DNA of 64,000 nucleotides from an uncultured Flavobacteriales bacterium (GTDB lineage: Bacteria; Bacteroidota; Bacteroidia; Flavobacteriales_E; Vicingaceae), in contig CAJQOH010000014.1 in NCBI GenBank assembly GCA_905479915.1, positions 62,001-126,000 of the forward strand. The letters run 5' to 3'. Numbering within the stretch: position 1 is the first letter of the stretch; each line of letters opens with the position of its first letter. The translations under genes and the position numbers were made by a program. A model generated the notes under the pieces. That model did not search any database. It saw only the letters and a list, made by a program, of their open reading frames with translations, and was not told where the DNA came from. Positions 45,377 through 54,226 of this stretch are shown piece after piece.

Positions 45377-46558
45377 TTAAATACTATTCAAAATAATCTC
45401 TCCGGCTTCTTTAATCTCTTCTTCAGAAATAGAAAGCGGAGGGGATATTCTAAAAGCAGTAGGGGTAGATAAGAACCAAAAACCGATTAAGCCTTTCTCT
45501 AAACACTTTTCAACTACTTGTGCTACTTTGTCTGCCGATTCCATTTCTATGGCAAAGAATAAACCTGCTCTTCTAATTTCTTTTATTTCGGCTGATTGAG
45601 CTAAGATGTTTTCTAAGAGTTGTCCTTTCGCGTCAGCTTCAGTTATCCAGTTTTCTTCTTTTAAAACGTTTATAGAAGCATTTGCAGCAGCGCAATTGAT
45701 TGGATGTCCACCAAATGTAGTAATGTGACCAAGCATAGGATTGTGTGTTAAACTATGCATAACTTCTTTAGAAGATATAAACGCTCCAATTGGCATTCCA
45801 CCACCCAAAGCTTTACCTAGTGTTAAAATATCTGGAATAACATCATAATGCTCAAAAGCAAATAGTTTCCCTGTTCTTCCCATACCAACTTGTACTTCAT
45901 CAAAAATTAATAAAGCACCAGTTGCAGTGCATTTTTCTCGTAAAGCTTCAATAAACTCTTGAGTTGGTTTAACCAATCCAGCATCACCTTGTATCGTTTC
46001 AATCAGTACACAAGCAGTTTTTTCAGTAATAATAGCTAAAGATTCAATGTTATTAAATTCAATAAATTGAATGTTTGGCAATAGTGGTTTAAAGCTACTT
46101 TGTTTTTCATCATTACCTGTAACACTTAACGATCCGTGTGTACTTCCATGGTAAGAGTTTTTACAAGAAATAATTTCTTGTCTTCCAGTATATCTTTTAG
46201 CTAGTTTAATAGCTGCTTCATTGGCTTCAGTTCCAGAATTTACAACGTAAGAGCAGCTTAAGTTTTCGGGCAGGATGGAAGCTAGGTTTTCTGCCAACTC
46301 CAATTGAGCATCTTGAATGTACTCTCCGTAAACCATTACATGTAAGTGCTTATCAAGCTGTTGTTGAATTGCTTCAATTACTTTAGGATGTCTATGGCCT
46401 ATATTGTTAACTGCAACACCAGCAATCATATCCATATAGCGTTTCCCGTCTTTATCCCAAATGTAAATGCCTTCAGCTTTATCTACATCAATTAAATAAG
46501 GACTCTGGTTGGTTTGCCCTTGAAGGTTTAGGAATATGTTGTTTCTGTTGTTTTTCAT
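45377..46558 (-). CDS. Class III PLP aminotransferase (acetylornithine/ornithine type)
   Basis: The 393-residue protein is a fold-type I class III aminotransferase: SGTEANEAAIKLAKR, FDEVQVGMGRTGKLFA, and LTLGKALGGGMPIGA with the Schiff-base Lys. Bacteroidota copies are generally labelled aspartate aminotransferase family; the substrate could be ornithine, acetylornithine or another omega-amine. No arginine biosynthesis genes flank it, so the pathway is open. Confidence 0.85.
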   Translation of the reverse strand: MKNNRNNIFLNLQGQTNQSPYLIDVDKAEGIYIWDKDGKRYMDMIAGVAVNNIGHRHPKVIEAIQQQLDKHLHVMVYGEYIQDAQLELAENLASILPENLSCSYVVNSGTEANEAAIKLAKRYTGRQEIISCKNSYHGSTHGSLSVTGNDEKQSSFKPLLPNIQFIEFNNIESLAIITEKTACVLIETIQGDAGLVKPTQEFIEALREKCTATGALLIFDEVQVGMGRTGKLFAFEHYDVIPDILTLGKALGGGMPIGAFISSKEVMHSLTHNPMLGHITTFGGHPINCAAANASINVLKEENWITEADAKGQLLENILAQSAEIKEIRRAGLFFAIEMESADKVAQVVEKCLEKGLIGFWFLSTPTAFRISPPLSISEEEIKEAGEIILNSI

Positions 46559-46568
46559 TTTATCAGTA

Positions 46569-46637
46569 TGTCCTGCTGAGTTTATCGAAGTATAGACAAA
46601 ACATTGTTGACTCTTCGACTAGCTCAGAGTGACAATG
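46569..46637. repeat. REP-like inverted repeat pair
   Basis: TGTCCTGCTGAGTTTATCGA (46569 on) and the inverted GACTCTTCGACTAGCTCAG with GTGACAATG (46609-46637) form two arms related to those at 41703 and 41842. The right arm supplies the last codons of the ABM-domain gene. Confidence 0.6.
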
Positions 46638-46912
46638 TTTTCAACACTCCAAGCTTCTGCTTTTTCAATAAACATTGGTTTAGTAACTGCCCAAACAGAT
46701 TGGAATAGATCAGAATGTCTGTAATTGTTTAAATGTTCTTCAGATTCCCAAATACTATAGGTAAAATAGATGTTAGAGTTGTTTTTATCATTTAGTAGCT
46801 CTAAATGTTTAACCCCATTAAAAGCTCTAATTTGATGTTTTACTTCTTCAAAATTGGCTAAAAACTCATTTACCCTTTCAGGATCAAAAGTCATTTTTAC
46901 AATTCTAATCAT
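46619..46912 (-). CDS. Antibiotic biosynthesis monooxygenase (ABM)-domain protein
   Basis: The 97-residue protein is a ferredoxin-like ABM fold: IRIVKMTFDPERVNEFLANF at the start and YFTYSIWESEEHLNNYRHSD in the middle, the W-x-S/D-x-E-x-x-x-x-H pattern of the family. Members act as small monooxygenases or heme-degrading enzymes; the substrate is unknown here. Its last six codons fall in a REP-like repeat, so the C-terminus (VTLS) is probably repeat-derived. Confidence 0.8.
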   Translation of the reverse strand: MIRIVKMTFDPERVNEFLANFEEVKHQIRAFNGVKHLELLNDKNNSNIYFTYSIWESEEHLNNYRHSDLFQSVWAVTKPMFIEKAEAWSVENIVTLS

Positions 46913-47007
46913 TTTTATATAGTTTAATGTTAGAAGATGGAAGAGAGTTAAACAGAACTAATACTATTAGCTTGACTCTTCGGTCTTCCAACTTTTAGCC
47001 TATGAGT

Positions 47008-47790
47008 TTAATCATAGAATTCTATTCTAATAATATCTCCTTGATTGATACCAAAAAGTTTGTTTGCGTTGGCTTTATTTATCGCTATTTCTATAAATCC
47101 AGTAGAACTAAATAGGGCAACCCTTTCTCCTTCAACAACAGAAGAGTAAGCAGAGCTTATTTCACTAATTTCATATTCAGCACTCCTAAATAATATTTTA
47201 AATGGCCTACCATTACCAAAGTTTTTAAATAAACTTTCGTTGATGTTTGTAATTACATTTCCATAGTGATCTATATATGTAGCGATTCCTCTAATAATAT
47301 TGTTTTCAGAAACGGCCCTAAATGCAGTTCTAACCGATAGTTCGTGTTTCGCAGTTCCAATAATCTCTAATGTTCCGCCTCTAGCAATGTGGCATGCGGC
47401 TTTTACAAATACATCTTTAGTTGGAAAGGTAATTCTATCCGTATCTTGAGAAATGGAAAGTTCAACTACTTTTTCTGGCGGATTATCAAATATCAATGAA
47501 AAGATACCGTTGTCTGCACCAATAAAGTAGTGACCGTTTGCAAGCATAGCTACATGAGGTGTTTCTAGGTCAGATTCAGAGTTTACTCCAATGATATGAA
47601 TGCTCCCTTCAGGAAAATCTTGATAGCAGTTTCTTAATACAAATGCTGATTTCTGTAAGTCAAAAGAAGGAATTTCATGAGTGATATCAACAATTGTAGC
47701 ATCAGGAGATTCTTTTAAAATAGCGCCTTTAACAGAGGCAACATAGTTGTCAACTAGTCCTAAATCTGTTGTTAAAGTAATAATTGCCAT
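47008..47790 (-). CDS. SAM hydroxide adenosyltransferase (SAM hydrolase, DUF62 family)
   Basis: The 260-residue protein begins IITLTTDLGLVDNYVASVKG, with the conserved Asp of the fluorinase/chlorinase fold, and contains IVDITHEIPSFD and FIGADNGIFSL. The family hydrolyses S-adenosylmethionine to adenosine and methionine. There is no sign of the halogenase-specific loop that I can identify. It is divergent from phoH with a 100-bp gap. Confidence 0.88.
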   Translation of the reverse strand: MAIITLTTDLGLVDNYVASVKGAILKESPDATIVDITHEIPSFDLQKSAFVLRNCYQDFPEGSIHIIGVNSESDLETPHVAMLANGHYFIGADNGIFSLIFDNPPEKVVELSISQDTDRITFPTKDVFVKAACHIARGGTLEIIGTAKHELSVRTAFRAVSENNIIRGIATYIDHYGNVITNINESLFKNFGNGRPFKILFRSAEYEISEISSAYSSVVEGERVALFSSTGFIEIAINKANANKLFGINQGDIIRIEFYD

Positions 47791-47889
47791 TAAAAAAAGT
47801 TAATAAATAATATGCCTTACTTGTAAATTGATGTATCTAAATCTTCATATTTAACGTATAAACAAAGGTATAAATTAAAACCAAACTAT

Positions 47890-48837
47890 TTGAACGAAAA
47901 AGTTATAGAAATTTCCGGTGTTAATCCAGTAGAGCTTTACGGTGTAAACGAAAGCAAATTAAATGTAATCAAAAAGTATTTTCCTAAATTAAAAGTAATA
48001 GCAAGAGGCGATGTGCTAAGGGCTATTGGTGATGATAATGAAATATCATTGTTTGAAGGGAAAATAGCGTTGATGATGAAACATTTATTAAAGTATAAAC
48101 AATTGACCGAAAATAATATTGAGCGATTGATGGATGAGGAAGATGGAGCAAAAAGTAAAACATTAAGACATGATGATGATGCTTTAGTTTTTGGTAATGG
48201 AGGTTTGATTGTTAAAGCAAAAACAGCAAATCAGCGTAAGTTGGTAAGCTTTTCTAATGAAAAAGATTTGATTTTTGCTATCGGACCAGCAGGTACAGGT
48301 AAAACATATACAGCAGTAGCATTGGCTGTAAGAGCTTTAAAGAACAAAGAAGTTAAACGTATCATTTTAACTAGACCAGCAGTAGAGTCTGGAGAGAATT
48401 TAGGTTTTTTGCCTGGTGATTTAAAAGAAAAACTAGATCCGTATATGCAACCATTGTATGATGGTTTGAGAGACATGATTCCTGCAGAAAAGTTAGCAGA
48501 AATGTTAGAGTCAGGAATTATCCAAATTGCTCCTTTAGCATTTATGAGAGGTAGAACCTTAGATAAATCATTTGTTATACTGGATGAGGCTCAGAATGCT
48601 ACAGAAAGTCAGTTTAAGATGTTTTTAACTCGAATGGGTAAATCTGCTAAGTTTATTATTACAGGAGATCCATCTCAGGTAGATTTACCTAAAAGACAGC
48701 CTTCTGGATTGGTTCAGGCACTAAAAGTTTTAAAAGACGTTAAAGATATTGGGTTTGTAACTTTTGATGAAAAAGATGTTATTCGCCATAAGCTTGTTAA
48801 AGCTATTATTGGAGCTTATAAGGAAGTGGAAGATTAA
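47890..48837 (+). CDS. PhoH-family ATPase
   Basis: The 315-residue protein has Walker A AIGPAGTGKTYTAVALAV near residue 130, RPAVESGENLGFLPGDL, and Walker B SFVILDEAQNA, all diagnostic of PhoH/PhoL. Bacterial members are RNA-linked ATPases tied to ribosome maturation and stress. The start is a TTG at 47890, leading to NEKVIEISGVNPVELYGVNE, which matches the usual N-terminus of Bacteroidota PhoH; no ATG is available nearby. Confidence 0.9.
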   Translation: MNEKVIEISGVNPVELYGVNESKLNVIKKYFPKLKVIARGDVLRAIGDDNEISLFEGKIALMMKHLLKYKQLTENNIERLMDEEDGAKSKTLRHDDDALVFGNGGLIVKAKTANQRKLVSFSNEKDLIFAIGPAGTGKTYTAVALAVRALKNKEVKRIILTRPAVESGENLGFLPGDLKEKLDPYMQPLYDGLRDMIPAEKLAEMLESGIIQIAPLAFMRGRTLDKSFVILDEAQNATESQFKMFLTRMGKSAKFIITGDPSQVDLPKRQPSGLVQALKVLKDVKDIGFVTFDEKDVIRHKLVKAIIGAYKEVED

Positions 48838-48873
48838 TTTTATTGATTGCTAGTTTTATCATCTTAGATTTTT

Positions 48874-48881
48874 TATATTTG
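48874..48881 (+). promoter_or_regulatory. -7 promoter element of the STAS gene
   Basis: TATATTTG matches TAnnTTTG and lies 22 bp before the start codon, just after phoH. Confidence 0.4.
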
Positions 48882-48903
48882 TTATGATTACAAAATAACT
48901 ACG

Positions 48904-49272
48904 ATGAGTTTTAAAACGGATAAACAAGAGAACTATACTTTAATCAAATTTAGTACTGATAAGCTTGATGCTATTGTTGCTCCAGATTTAAAATCAGAGA
49001 TTGTTTTAATAAGTAAACAAGGTGCATCTAATATCCTTATAGATTTAGAAAGTGTAAAATACTGTGATTCTTCTGGATTGAGCGCTTTACTAGTTGCGCA
49101 TAGAGTGTGCAAGGAAGTAAACGGTTCTTTTATTTTAAGTGGTTTACAACCTACAGTAGAAAAGCTAATTAAAATTTCGCAGTTAGATTCAATTTTAAAT
49201 ATAAAGCCTACAGCCCAAGAAGCTATTGATACTGCTTTTGTGGATCAAATAGAAAGAAATTTAGGATCCTAA
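48904..49272 (+). CDS. STAS-domain anti-sigma-factor antagonist-like protein
   Basis: The 122-residue protein is a STAS domain: ILIDLESVKYCDSSGLSALLVAHR holds the conserved Ser pair that is phosphorylated in SpoIIAA/RsbV proteins. It should switch partners with a kinase/anti-sigma and be reset by a PP2C phosphatase such as the SpoIIE-type domain elsewhere in this window, though no direct link is visible. It is 8 bp before the ribonuclease Z gene, an arrangement common in Flavobacteriia. Confidence 0.9.
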   Translation: MSFKTDKQENYTLIKFSTDKLDAIVAPDLKSEIVLISKQGASNILIDLESVKYCDSSGLSALLVAHRVCKEVNGSFILSGLQPTVEKLIKISQLDSILNIKPTAQEAIDTAFVDQIERNLGS

Positions 49273-49280
49273 GATTTTAG

Positions 49281-50207
49281 ATGACTAAATTTAATGTTCT
49301 AATATTAGGCAATGCCTCAGCATCTCCAACTTTAACAAGAAATCAGACTTCACAACTTATTAATATAGGTGAACAATACTATTTAATGGATTGTGGTGAA
49401 GGAACGCAAATTAGATTGCGGGAACACAAAGTTAAAATTCAGCGAATTAATCACATTTTTATAAGCCATTTACATGGCGATCATTATTTGGGGCTGATAG
49501 GTTTGATTCAGACCATGCACTTATTAGGAAGAACAAGTGAGTTAACGATATATTGCCCTGGTGATATAAAACAAATTGTGGATGTTCATTTAAAAATTTC
49601 TGAAAGTCATTTAAAGTATCCTATAGTCTATAAAACGGTTAATTCAGAAAATTCTGAATTGGTTTATGAGAATGATAAAATAGAGGTAATCTCTATTCCT
49701 TTAAAACATAGAATAGCTTGTTCTGGTTATCTTTTTAAAGAAAAACAAAAACCACGGAGAATTAACCCTAAGGCATTGAAGACTTTTGAGGTTCCGAAAT
49801 ATCAAATAAACAAGATAAAGTTAGGAGAAGACTATATAGCTGAAAATGGTGAAATAATCAAAAATATGAGGCTGACCTTGGATAGTTTGCCATCTTTTTC
49901 TTACGCTTTTTGTTCTGACACTAAATATTTGGAGTCAATTATTCCAATAATTAAAGGGGTTGACTTGCTTTACCATGAGTCTACTTTTGCTGATGAACAT
50001 GCTGATAGGGCTAGAAAAACCTATCATTCTACAGCAAAACAAGCTGCCGAAATTGCATTAAAATCTGAAGCTAAAAAGCTGATTATCGGACACTTCTCTA
50101 ATCGGTATGCAGATTTAAATGTACTTTTAACTGAGGCAAAAACAGTTTTTGAAAATACAGAAATTGCAACCCAAGGAAATACCTTTGAAGTGTCATTTTC
50201 TCAATGA
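49281..50207 (+). CDS. rnz: Ribonuclease Z (tRNA 3' processing endonuclease)
   Basis: The 308-residue metallo-beta-lactamase-fold enzyme carries HLHGDHYLGL, the zinc-binding H-x-H-x-D-H motif, plus FCSDTKYLE and YHESTFADEH with the remaining ligands. It cuts tRNA precursors just after the discriminator base. The length fits the short bacterial RNase Z. It follows the STAS gene by 8 bp. Confidence 0.93.
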   Translation: MTKFNVLILGNASASPTLTRNQTSQLINIGEQYYLMDCGEGTQIRLREHKVKIQRINHIFISHLHGDHYLGLIGLIQTMHLLGRTSELTIYCPGDIKQIVDVHLKISESHLKYPIVYKTVNSENSELVYENDKIEVISIPLKHRIACSGYLFKEKQKPRRINPKALKTFEVPKYQINKIKLGEDYIAENGEIIKNMRLTLDSLPSFSYAFCSDTKYLESIIPIIKGVDLLYHESTFADEHADRARKTYHSTAKQAAEIALKSEAKKLIIGHFSNRYADLNVLLTEAKTVFENTEIATQGNTFEVSFSQ

Positions 50208-50271
50208 TATCAATGTTAATAGCTTGTTAATAACTATCTAACAACATTCAAAAATCCTATATAAAATCTAC

Positions 50272-50279
50272 TAAATTTG
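50272..50279 (+). promoter_or_regulatory. -7 promoter element of the HU gene
   Basis: TAAATTTG matches TAnnTTTG, 37 bp upstream of the start codon. Confidence 0.4.
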
Positions 50280-50316
50280 ATTTCAATATTTATTAACAAT
50301 TAAAAAAATTAAAATT

Positions 50317-50589
50317 ATGAACAAAGGAGAATTAGTTGATGCAATCGCTAAAGATGCAGGATTATCAAAAGTTGACGCTGGAAACGCTTTAAATGCATTT
50401 GTAACTAACGTAACAGGATCTTTAAAGAAAGGAAACAATGTACAGTTAATCGGATTTGGAACTTTTTCAATTTCTGCAAGAGCTGCTAGAGATGGAAGAA
50501 ACCCTCAAACTGGAGCAACTATCAAAATAGCTGCTAAAAAAGTAGCTAAATTTAAAGCTGGTAAAGCATTAGCTGATACAGTAAAATAA
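50317..50589 (+). CDS. HU-family DNA-binding protein
   Basis: The 90-residue basic protein is a standard [23 protein letters not shown] at the N-terminus, [21 protein letters not shown] over the DNA-binding arm, and [13 protein letters not shown] at the end. It bends and compacts DNA. It has its own promoter and terminator, as expected for an abundant nucleoid protein. Confidence 0.95.
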   Translation: MNKGELVDAIAKDAGLSKVDAGNALNAFVTNVTGSLKKGNNVQLIGFGTFSISARAARDGRNPQTGATIKIAAKKVAKFKAGKALADTVK

Positions 50590-50654
50590 TTAGTGAAACT
50601 CTTCCTTTTGGAAGTAAGTTGAACTATCTCTCTGAAAAGAGGGATCAAGTCACT

Positions 50655-50696
50655 AAAAAAAATCCCGTTATCACTGATAACGGGATTTTTGTTTTT
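50655..50696. terminator. Bidirectional hairpin terminator between HU and the small membrane protein gene
   Basis: AATCCCGTTATCA (50661-50673) pairs with TGATAACGGGATT (50675-50687), flanked by an A run and a T run. It can end transcripts from both sides. Confidence 0.88.
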
Positions 50697-50704
50697 AAGA
50701 TTAT

Positions 50705-50926
50705 TTATGAATTTGGAGGAGGGTTTAGATTGTCATCCCCATTTTTATAAATTACAGAGAATATGAATAAAATAATTGCTGAAGCAACAAAGATTACAAA
50801 TATTGAGTAAAGCGACTTCCACGCTATATTTTTAACATCGATAATGTCCCAAATTCCTAAAATTGCTAATGTTGCAAAGAATAATGTTAACGTTGCGAGT
50901 AGTACTGATATTCCTTTTCTAAACAT
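50705..50926 (-). CDS. Small two-helix membrane protein, unknown
   Basis: The 73-residue product has two hydrophobic segments (VLLATLTLFFATLAILGIW and SIFVIFVASAIILFIF) joined by a short loop, and a polar tail ending NPPPNS. It is probably an inner-membrane protein. No family is recognised. It ends next to a strong terminator, and similar small membrane proteins are often seen near the HU gene in relatives, but that is memory, not shown here. Confidence 0.7.
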   Translation of the reverse strand: MFRKGISVLLATLTLFFATLAILGIWDIIDVKNIAWKSLYSIFVIFVASAIILFIFSVIYKNGDDNLNPPPNS

Positions 50927-51010
50927 AATTTTATCTTTTTGGTTTAACCAAATTTAGGAATTAACTCACTAACTACCTGATTTTAAATGTTAAGTATTGT
51001 TAAAAGCGAG

Positions 51011-51775
51011 TTACCTTAATCTAAATGATTGAGAGGCTTTGTCGAAAATTATTACTTCATCATTAAAGATCTCTGCTAGCTTTTCTTTTTTAATTATTTC
51101 AGAAGGAGAGAGGGATTCAACTTTTTTATTATTTATTAACCAAATTTCATCACAAATTTGCAAAGCATATTCTAATTGATGGGTAGATACAATAACTGTT
51201 TTATTGTGATTTTTAACTAATTCTTGAAGCAGTTTAAAGACTTCTACTTTATTAATTAAATCTAAGTGAACGGTTGGTTCATCTAAAATAATAAGTGGGG
51301 TATTTTGAGCAATAGCTCTAGCAATGTTAACTTTTTGTTTTTCACCATCGCTTAACTCATCATAGTTTCTATCAGAGAAAGCTTCGAGTTTACAAAGTTG
51401 AATAGCCTTATCAATTTCTTGATAGTCTTTATGCTTATTAATTCCTAGCCAATTGGTGTAAGGAAAGCGTCCAAAAGCAACAAAATCTCTTACTTTAATT
51501 GCTCCAATACTCGTTTGGCTGGTGGAGACTATGCTTAAAAGTTTTGCACGATCTTTTTCAGGTAAACTTAAAACATCAATATCTTGAAATTTAAACGCTC
51601 CAGAGAGAGGGGGTAGGAGGCCTGAAATTGTTTTAAGCAAAGTAGACTTTCCTTGTCCATTTTTTCCAAAAACGCCAATCATTTTGTTGTTGTCAGCTAA
51701 AAGATTGACATTTTCCAAAATAGGATTCTTGTTGTATCCAACAGATAAAGATGATATGTTGATGACTTTATTCAA
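51011..51775 (-). CDS. Iron-siderophore/heme-type ABC transporter ATP-binding protein
   Basis: The 254-residue protein is an ABC ATPase of the FecE/BtuD class: Walker A GVFGKNGQGKST, signature DELSDGEKQKVNIARA, Walker B PLIILDEPTVHLD and the switch His in VSTHQ. It powers import of an iron chelate, heme or cobalamin through the permease whose stop codon its start overlaps by 4 bp. No substrate-binding protein gene is adjacent, so the substrate is open. Confidence 0.9.
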   Translation of the reverse strand: MNKVINISSLSVGYNKNPILENVNLLADNNKMIGVFGKNGQGKSTLLKTISGLLPPLSGAFKFQDIDVLSLPEKDRAKLLSIVSTSQTSIGAIKVRDFVAFGRFPYTNWLGINKHKDYQEIDKAIQLCKLEAFSDRNYDELSDGEKQKVNIARAIAQNTPLIILDEPTVHLDLINKVEVFKLLQELVKNHNKTVIVSTHQLEYALQICDEIWLINNKKVESLSPSEIIKKEKLAEIFNDEVIIFDKASQSFRLR

Positions 51776-52818
51776 TTGAGGTTTGCTATTTTTTTATTCT
51801 TTAAAATAATCCAAATAATAAATGGAATTCCAATTAATGAAGTGATAGAATTGATTGGTAAGTTTTGATCTAATCCAGGTAATTGAGAGATTATATCAGC
51901 TATCAATAATACGTTTATTCCCAATAAAATCGATAAGGGCGTTAGTATTCTGTGATCAGAAGAATTGCTTATCATCCTAGCTAAGTGTGGAATTACAATT
52001 CCGATAAATCCAATTGGTCCGCAATAAGCAGTTATACTTCCTGTTAAGATTGAGGCAATAACAATAATAGCAATTCTTGACTTTTTAATGTTTACACCTA
52101 AGCTTTTTGCATAATCTTCTCCCAGTAAGTAGGTGTTTAAATTTTTGGAGGCAATAAAAGAAAGTACTAAGCCTATAATTATTATTGGAGCCAATAAAAT
52201 CAATTGATCATTGGTTACGCCACTTAAGTTACCCATAGTCCACATGATGAATGATTTTAATTGCGCATCATTACTAAAGTATTGGATAATTCCAATAATA
52301 GCAGTAATTACACTTCCTATCATGATACCAAGAATTAAAACTGTCATGATATCTTTTAATCGACTAATTACAGAAAGTAATATACTTAATACAACAAAGG
52401 AGCCTAATATAGATGCTATTATCATTCCTGAGTTAGTTGATAAAGCAATTGCAGCTGTTGGGATCCCCAAAAATGATAGCCCCATAATAAATATAGCAAC
52501 ACCTAAGCCTGCTCCAGAACTTATCCCTAAAATATAAGGACCAGCTAAAGGGTTTCTAAATAGTGTTTGCATTTGTAAACCACAAACAGAAAGTGCTCCC
52601 CCGCATAAAATTGCAGCAATTGCTTTAGGTAATCTTGATTGTAAAACAATGATTTCCCAACTCTCTTTTTCAGTTGTACTTCCGATTAAAATATTTAAAA
52701 TACTCTTAAAAGGAATGTTAACCGATCCTAAAAATAAATCTAATCCAAAAAAGAAAAGAGCTAAACCTGTTAGGTATAGGGATAAGTAGATTGTTTTATT
52801 TGAATTGGATGGAAACAT
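51772..52818 (-). CDS. FecCD-family ABC transporter permease
   Basis: From the ATG at 52818 (MFPSNSNKTIYLSLY) the protein has 348 residues; an upstream in-frame ATG at 52857 is less likely. It has about nine to ten membrane helices and the family motifs RLPKAIAAILCGGALSVCGL, QTLFRNPLAGPYILGISSGA and GPIGFIGIVIPHLAR. It forms the channel for an iron-chelate or vitamin B12 type importer. Cobalamin would be of interest because the MerR regulator here needs it, but BtuC and FecC types cannot be told apart by eye. Confidence 0.9.
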   Translation of the reverse strand: MFPSNSNKTIYLSLYLTGLALFFFGLDLFLGSVNIPFKSILNILIGSTTEKESWEIIVLQSRLPKAIAAILCGGALSVCGLQMQTLFRNPLAGPYILGISSGAGLGVAIFIMGLSFLGIPTAAIALSTNSGMIIASILGSFVVLSILLSVISRLKDIMTVLILGIMIGSVITAIIGIIQYFSNDAQLKSFIMWTMGNLSGVTNDQLILLAPIIIIGLVLSFIASKNLNTYLLGEDYAKSLGVNIKKSRIAIIVIASILTGSITAYCGPIGFIGIVIPHLARMISNSSDHRILTPLSILLGINVLLIADIISQLPGLDQNLPINSITSLIGIPFIIWIILKNKKIANLN

Positions 52819-52949
52819 TATTGAAAACAAATGTAATAAAGAAGTTATTCTGAACAAAGTGTTTGTATGCTGGCTTTGAAATTAAACTTTACTAACTATT
52901 TCTTGTTAAAAGTTCCTTAAACAAGTTTCTTTTATCGGTTAAGAATATT

Positions 52950-52957
52950 TATCTTTG
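52950..52957 (+). promoter_or_regulatory. -7 promoter element of the alpha-oxoamine synthase gene
   Basis: TATCTTTG matches TAnnTTTG, 24 bp before the start codon. Confidence 0.45.
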
Positions 52958-52981
52958 CGTCTTTAATAAGATAAAGTTATT

Positions 52982-54226
52982 ATGGCAGATTTATTTGAGA
53001 AAATAAAAGAAAACAGAGGTCCTTTAGGTAAATGGGCTAAAGAAGCACATGGATATTTTGCTTTTCCAAAATTGGAAGGTGAATTGAACAATAGAATGAC
53101 CTTTAGAGGGAAAGAAGTTCTTCAATGGAGTTTAAACAATTATTTAGGTTTAGGAAACCATCCTGAAATTAGAAAAGTAGATGAAGAAGCATCTAAAGAG
53201 TGGGGATTAGCTTACCCTATGGGAGCTAGAATGATGTCGGGTAATACCAATTATCATGAGCAGTTAGAAGAGGAATTGGCTGAATTTGAAAGTAAAGAAG
53301 CTTCAATATTATTGAACTTTGGATACCAAGGAATGCTTTCTGCTATTGATGCATTGTTAGATAGAAATGATGTTGTTGTTTATGATGCAGAATCTCATGC
53401 TTGTATATTAGATGGGTTAAGGTTGCATGTTGGAAAACGTTTTGTGTATCAGCATAATGATATGGAAAGCCTTGACAAGATGTTGGAAAAAGCTACAAAA
53501 ATTACAGATAAAACAAAAGGAGCTATTTTGGTAATTACCGAAGGAGTTTTTGGAATGTCAGGTAATGAAGGTAGTTTAAAAAAGATAGTAGATCTTAAAG
53601 AGAAATATTCTTTTAGATTGTTTGTTGATGATGCTCACGGGTTTGGAACAATGGGTGAAACTGGTGCCGGAACTGGAGAGAAACAAGGTTGTCAAGATGG
53701 TGTAGATATCTACTTTGGAACATTTGCGAAGTCAATGGCAAGTATTGGAGGTTTTATCGCTTCTACTGAAGATATTGTAGATTATTTAAGGTACAACATG
53801 CGTTCTCAGGTATATGCTAAGTCTTTACCAATGCCTTTGGTTATTGGAAATCTAAAGCGTTTAGATATGCTTAGAAATAGTCCTGAAATTAGAGAGAAAT
53901 TATGGACGATTGCAAATGGTTTACAAGACGGTTTAAAAGCGAATGGTTTTAATATAGGAACAACATCTACACAAGTAACTCCAGTTATATTAGATGGAGG
54001 AATACCTGAAGCAACAAACTTAACAGTTGATTTGAGAGAGAATTACGGGTTGTTTTGTTCTATAGTTATTTACCCTGTAGTACCAAAAGGAGTCATTATG
54101 TTGCGTTTAATACCAACAGCAATGCATACTTTAGAAGATGTAGAGTACACGATAAATACATTTAAAGAAGTTCAAGAAAAACTAACAAATGGAGAATACC
54201 AATCAGAAACGGTAGCTTCTTTTTAA
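52982..54226 (+). CDS. Alpha-oxoamine synthase (serine palmitoyltransferase / cysteate acyltransferase-like)
   Basis: The 414-residue PLP enzyme is in the AONS/KBL/SPT family: NNYLGLGNHPEI, VDDAHGFGTMG with the PLP-binding Asp, and GTFAKSMASIGGF with the Schiff-base K250. The G-T-F-x-K-S-x-A-S-I-G-G-F string is shared with Bacteroides serine palmitoyltransferase. It likely condenses an acyl thioester with serine (sphingolipids) or cysteate (sulfonolipids such as capnine in gliding Bacteroidota). Biotin or threonine metabolism is less likely, as no such genes are near. It is monocistronic with its own promoter. Confidence 0.85.
   Translation: MADLFEKIKENRGPLGKWAKEAHGYFAFPKLEGELNNRMTFRGKEVLQWSLNNYLGLGNHPEIRKVDEEASKEWGLAYPMGARMMSGNTNYHEQLEEELAEFESKEASILLNFGYQGMLSAIDALLDRNDVVVYDAESHACILDGLRLHVGKRFVYQHNDMESLDKMLEKATKITDKTKGAILVITEGVFGMSGNEGSLKKIVDLKEKYSFRLFVDDAHGFGTMGETGAGTGEKQGCQDGVDIYFGTFAKSMASIGGFIASTEDIVDYLRYNMRSQVYAKSLPMPLVIGNLKRLDMLRNSPEIREKLWTIANGLQDGLKANGFNIGTTSTQVTPVILDGGIPEATNLTVDLRENYGLFCSIVIYPVVPKGVIMLRLIPTAMHTLEDVEYTINTFKEVQEKLTNGEYQSETVASF

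Noticed and set aside
47008-47790. Fluorinase or chlorinase for halogenated natural products
   Set aside because: The sequence fits the common SAM hydrolase branch of the fold; no halogen-specific loop or biosynthetic genes are present.
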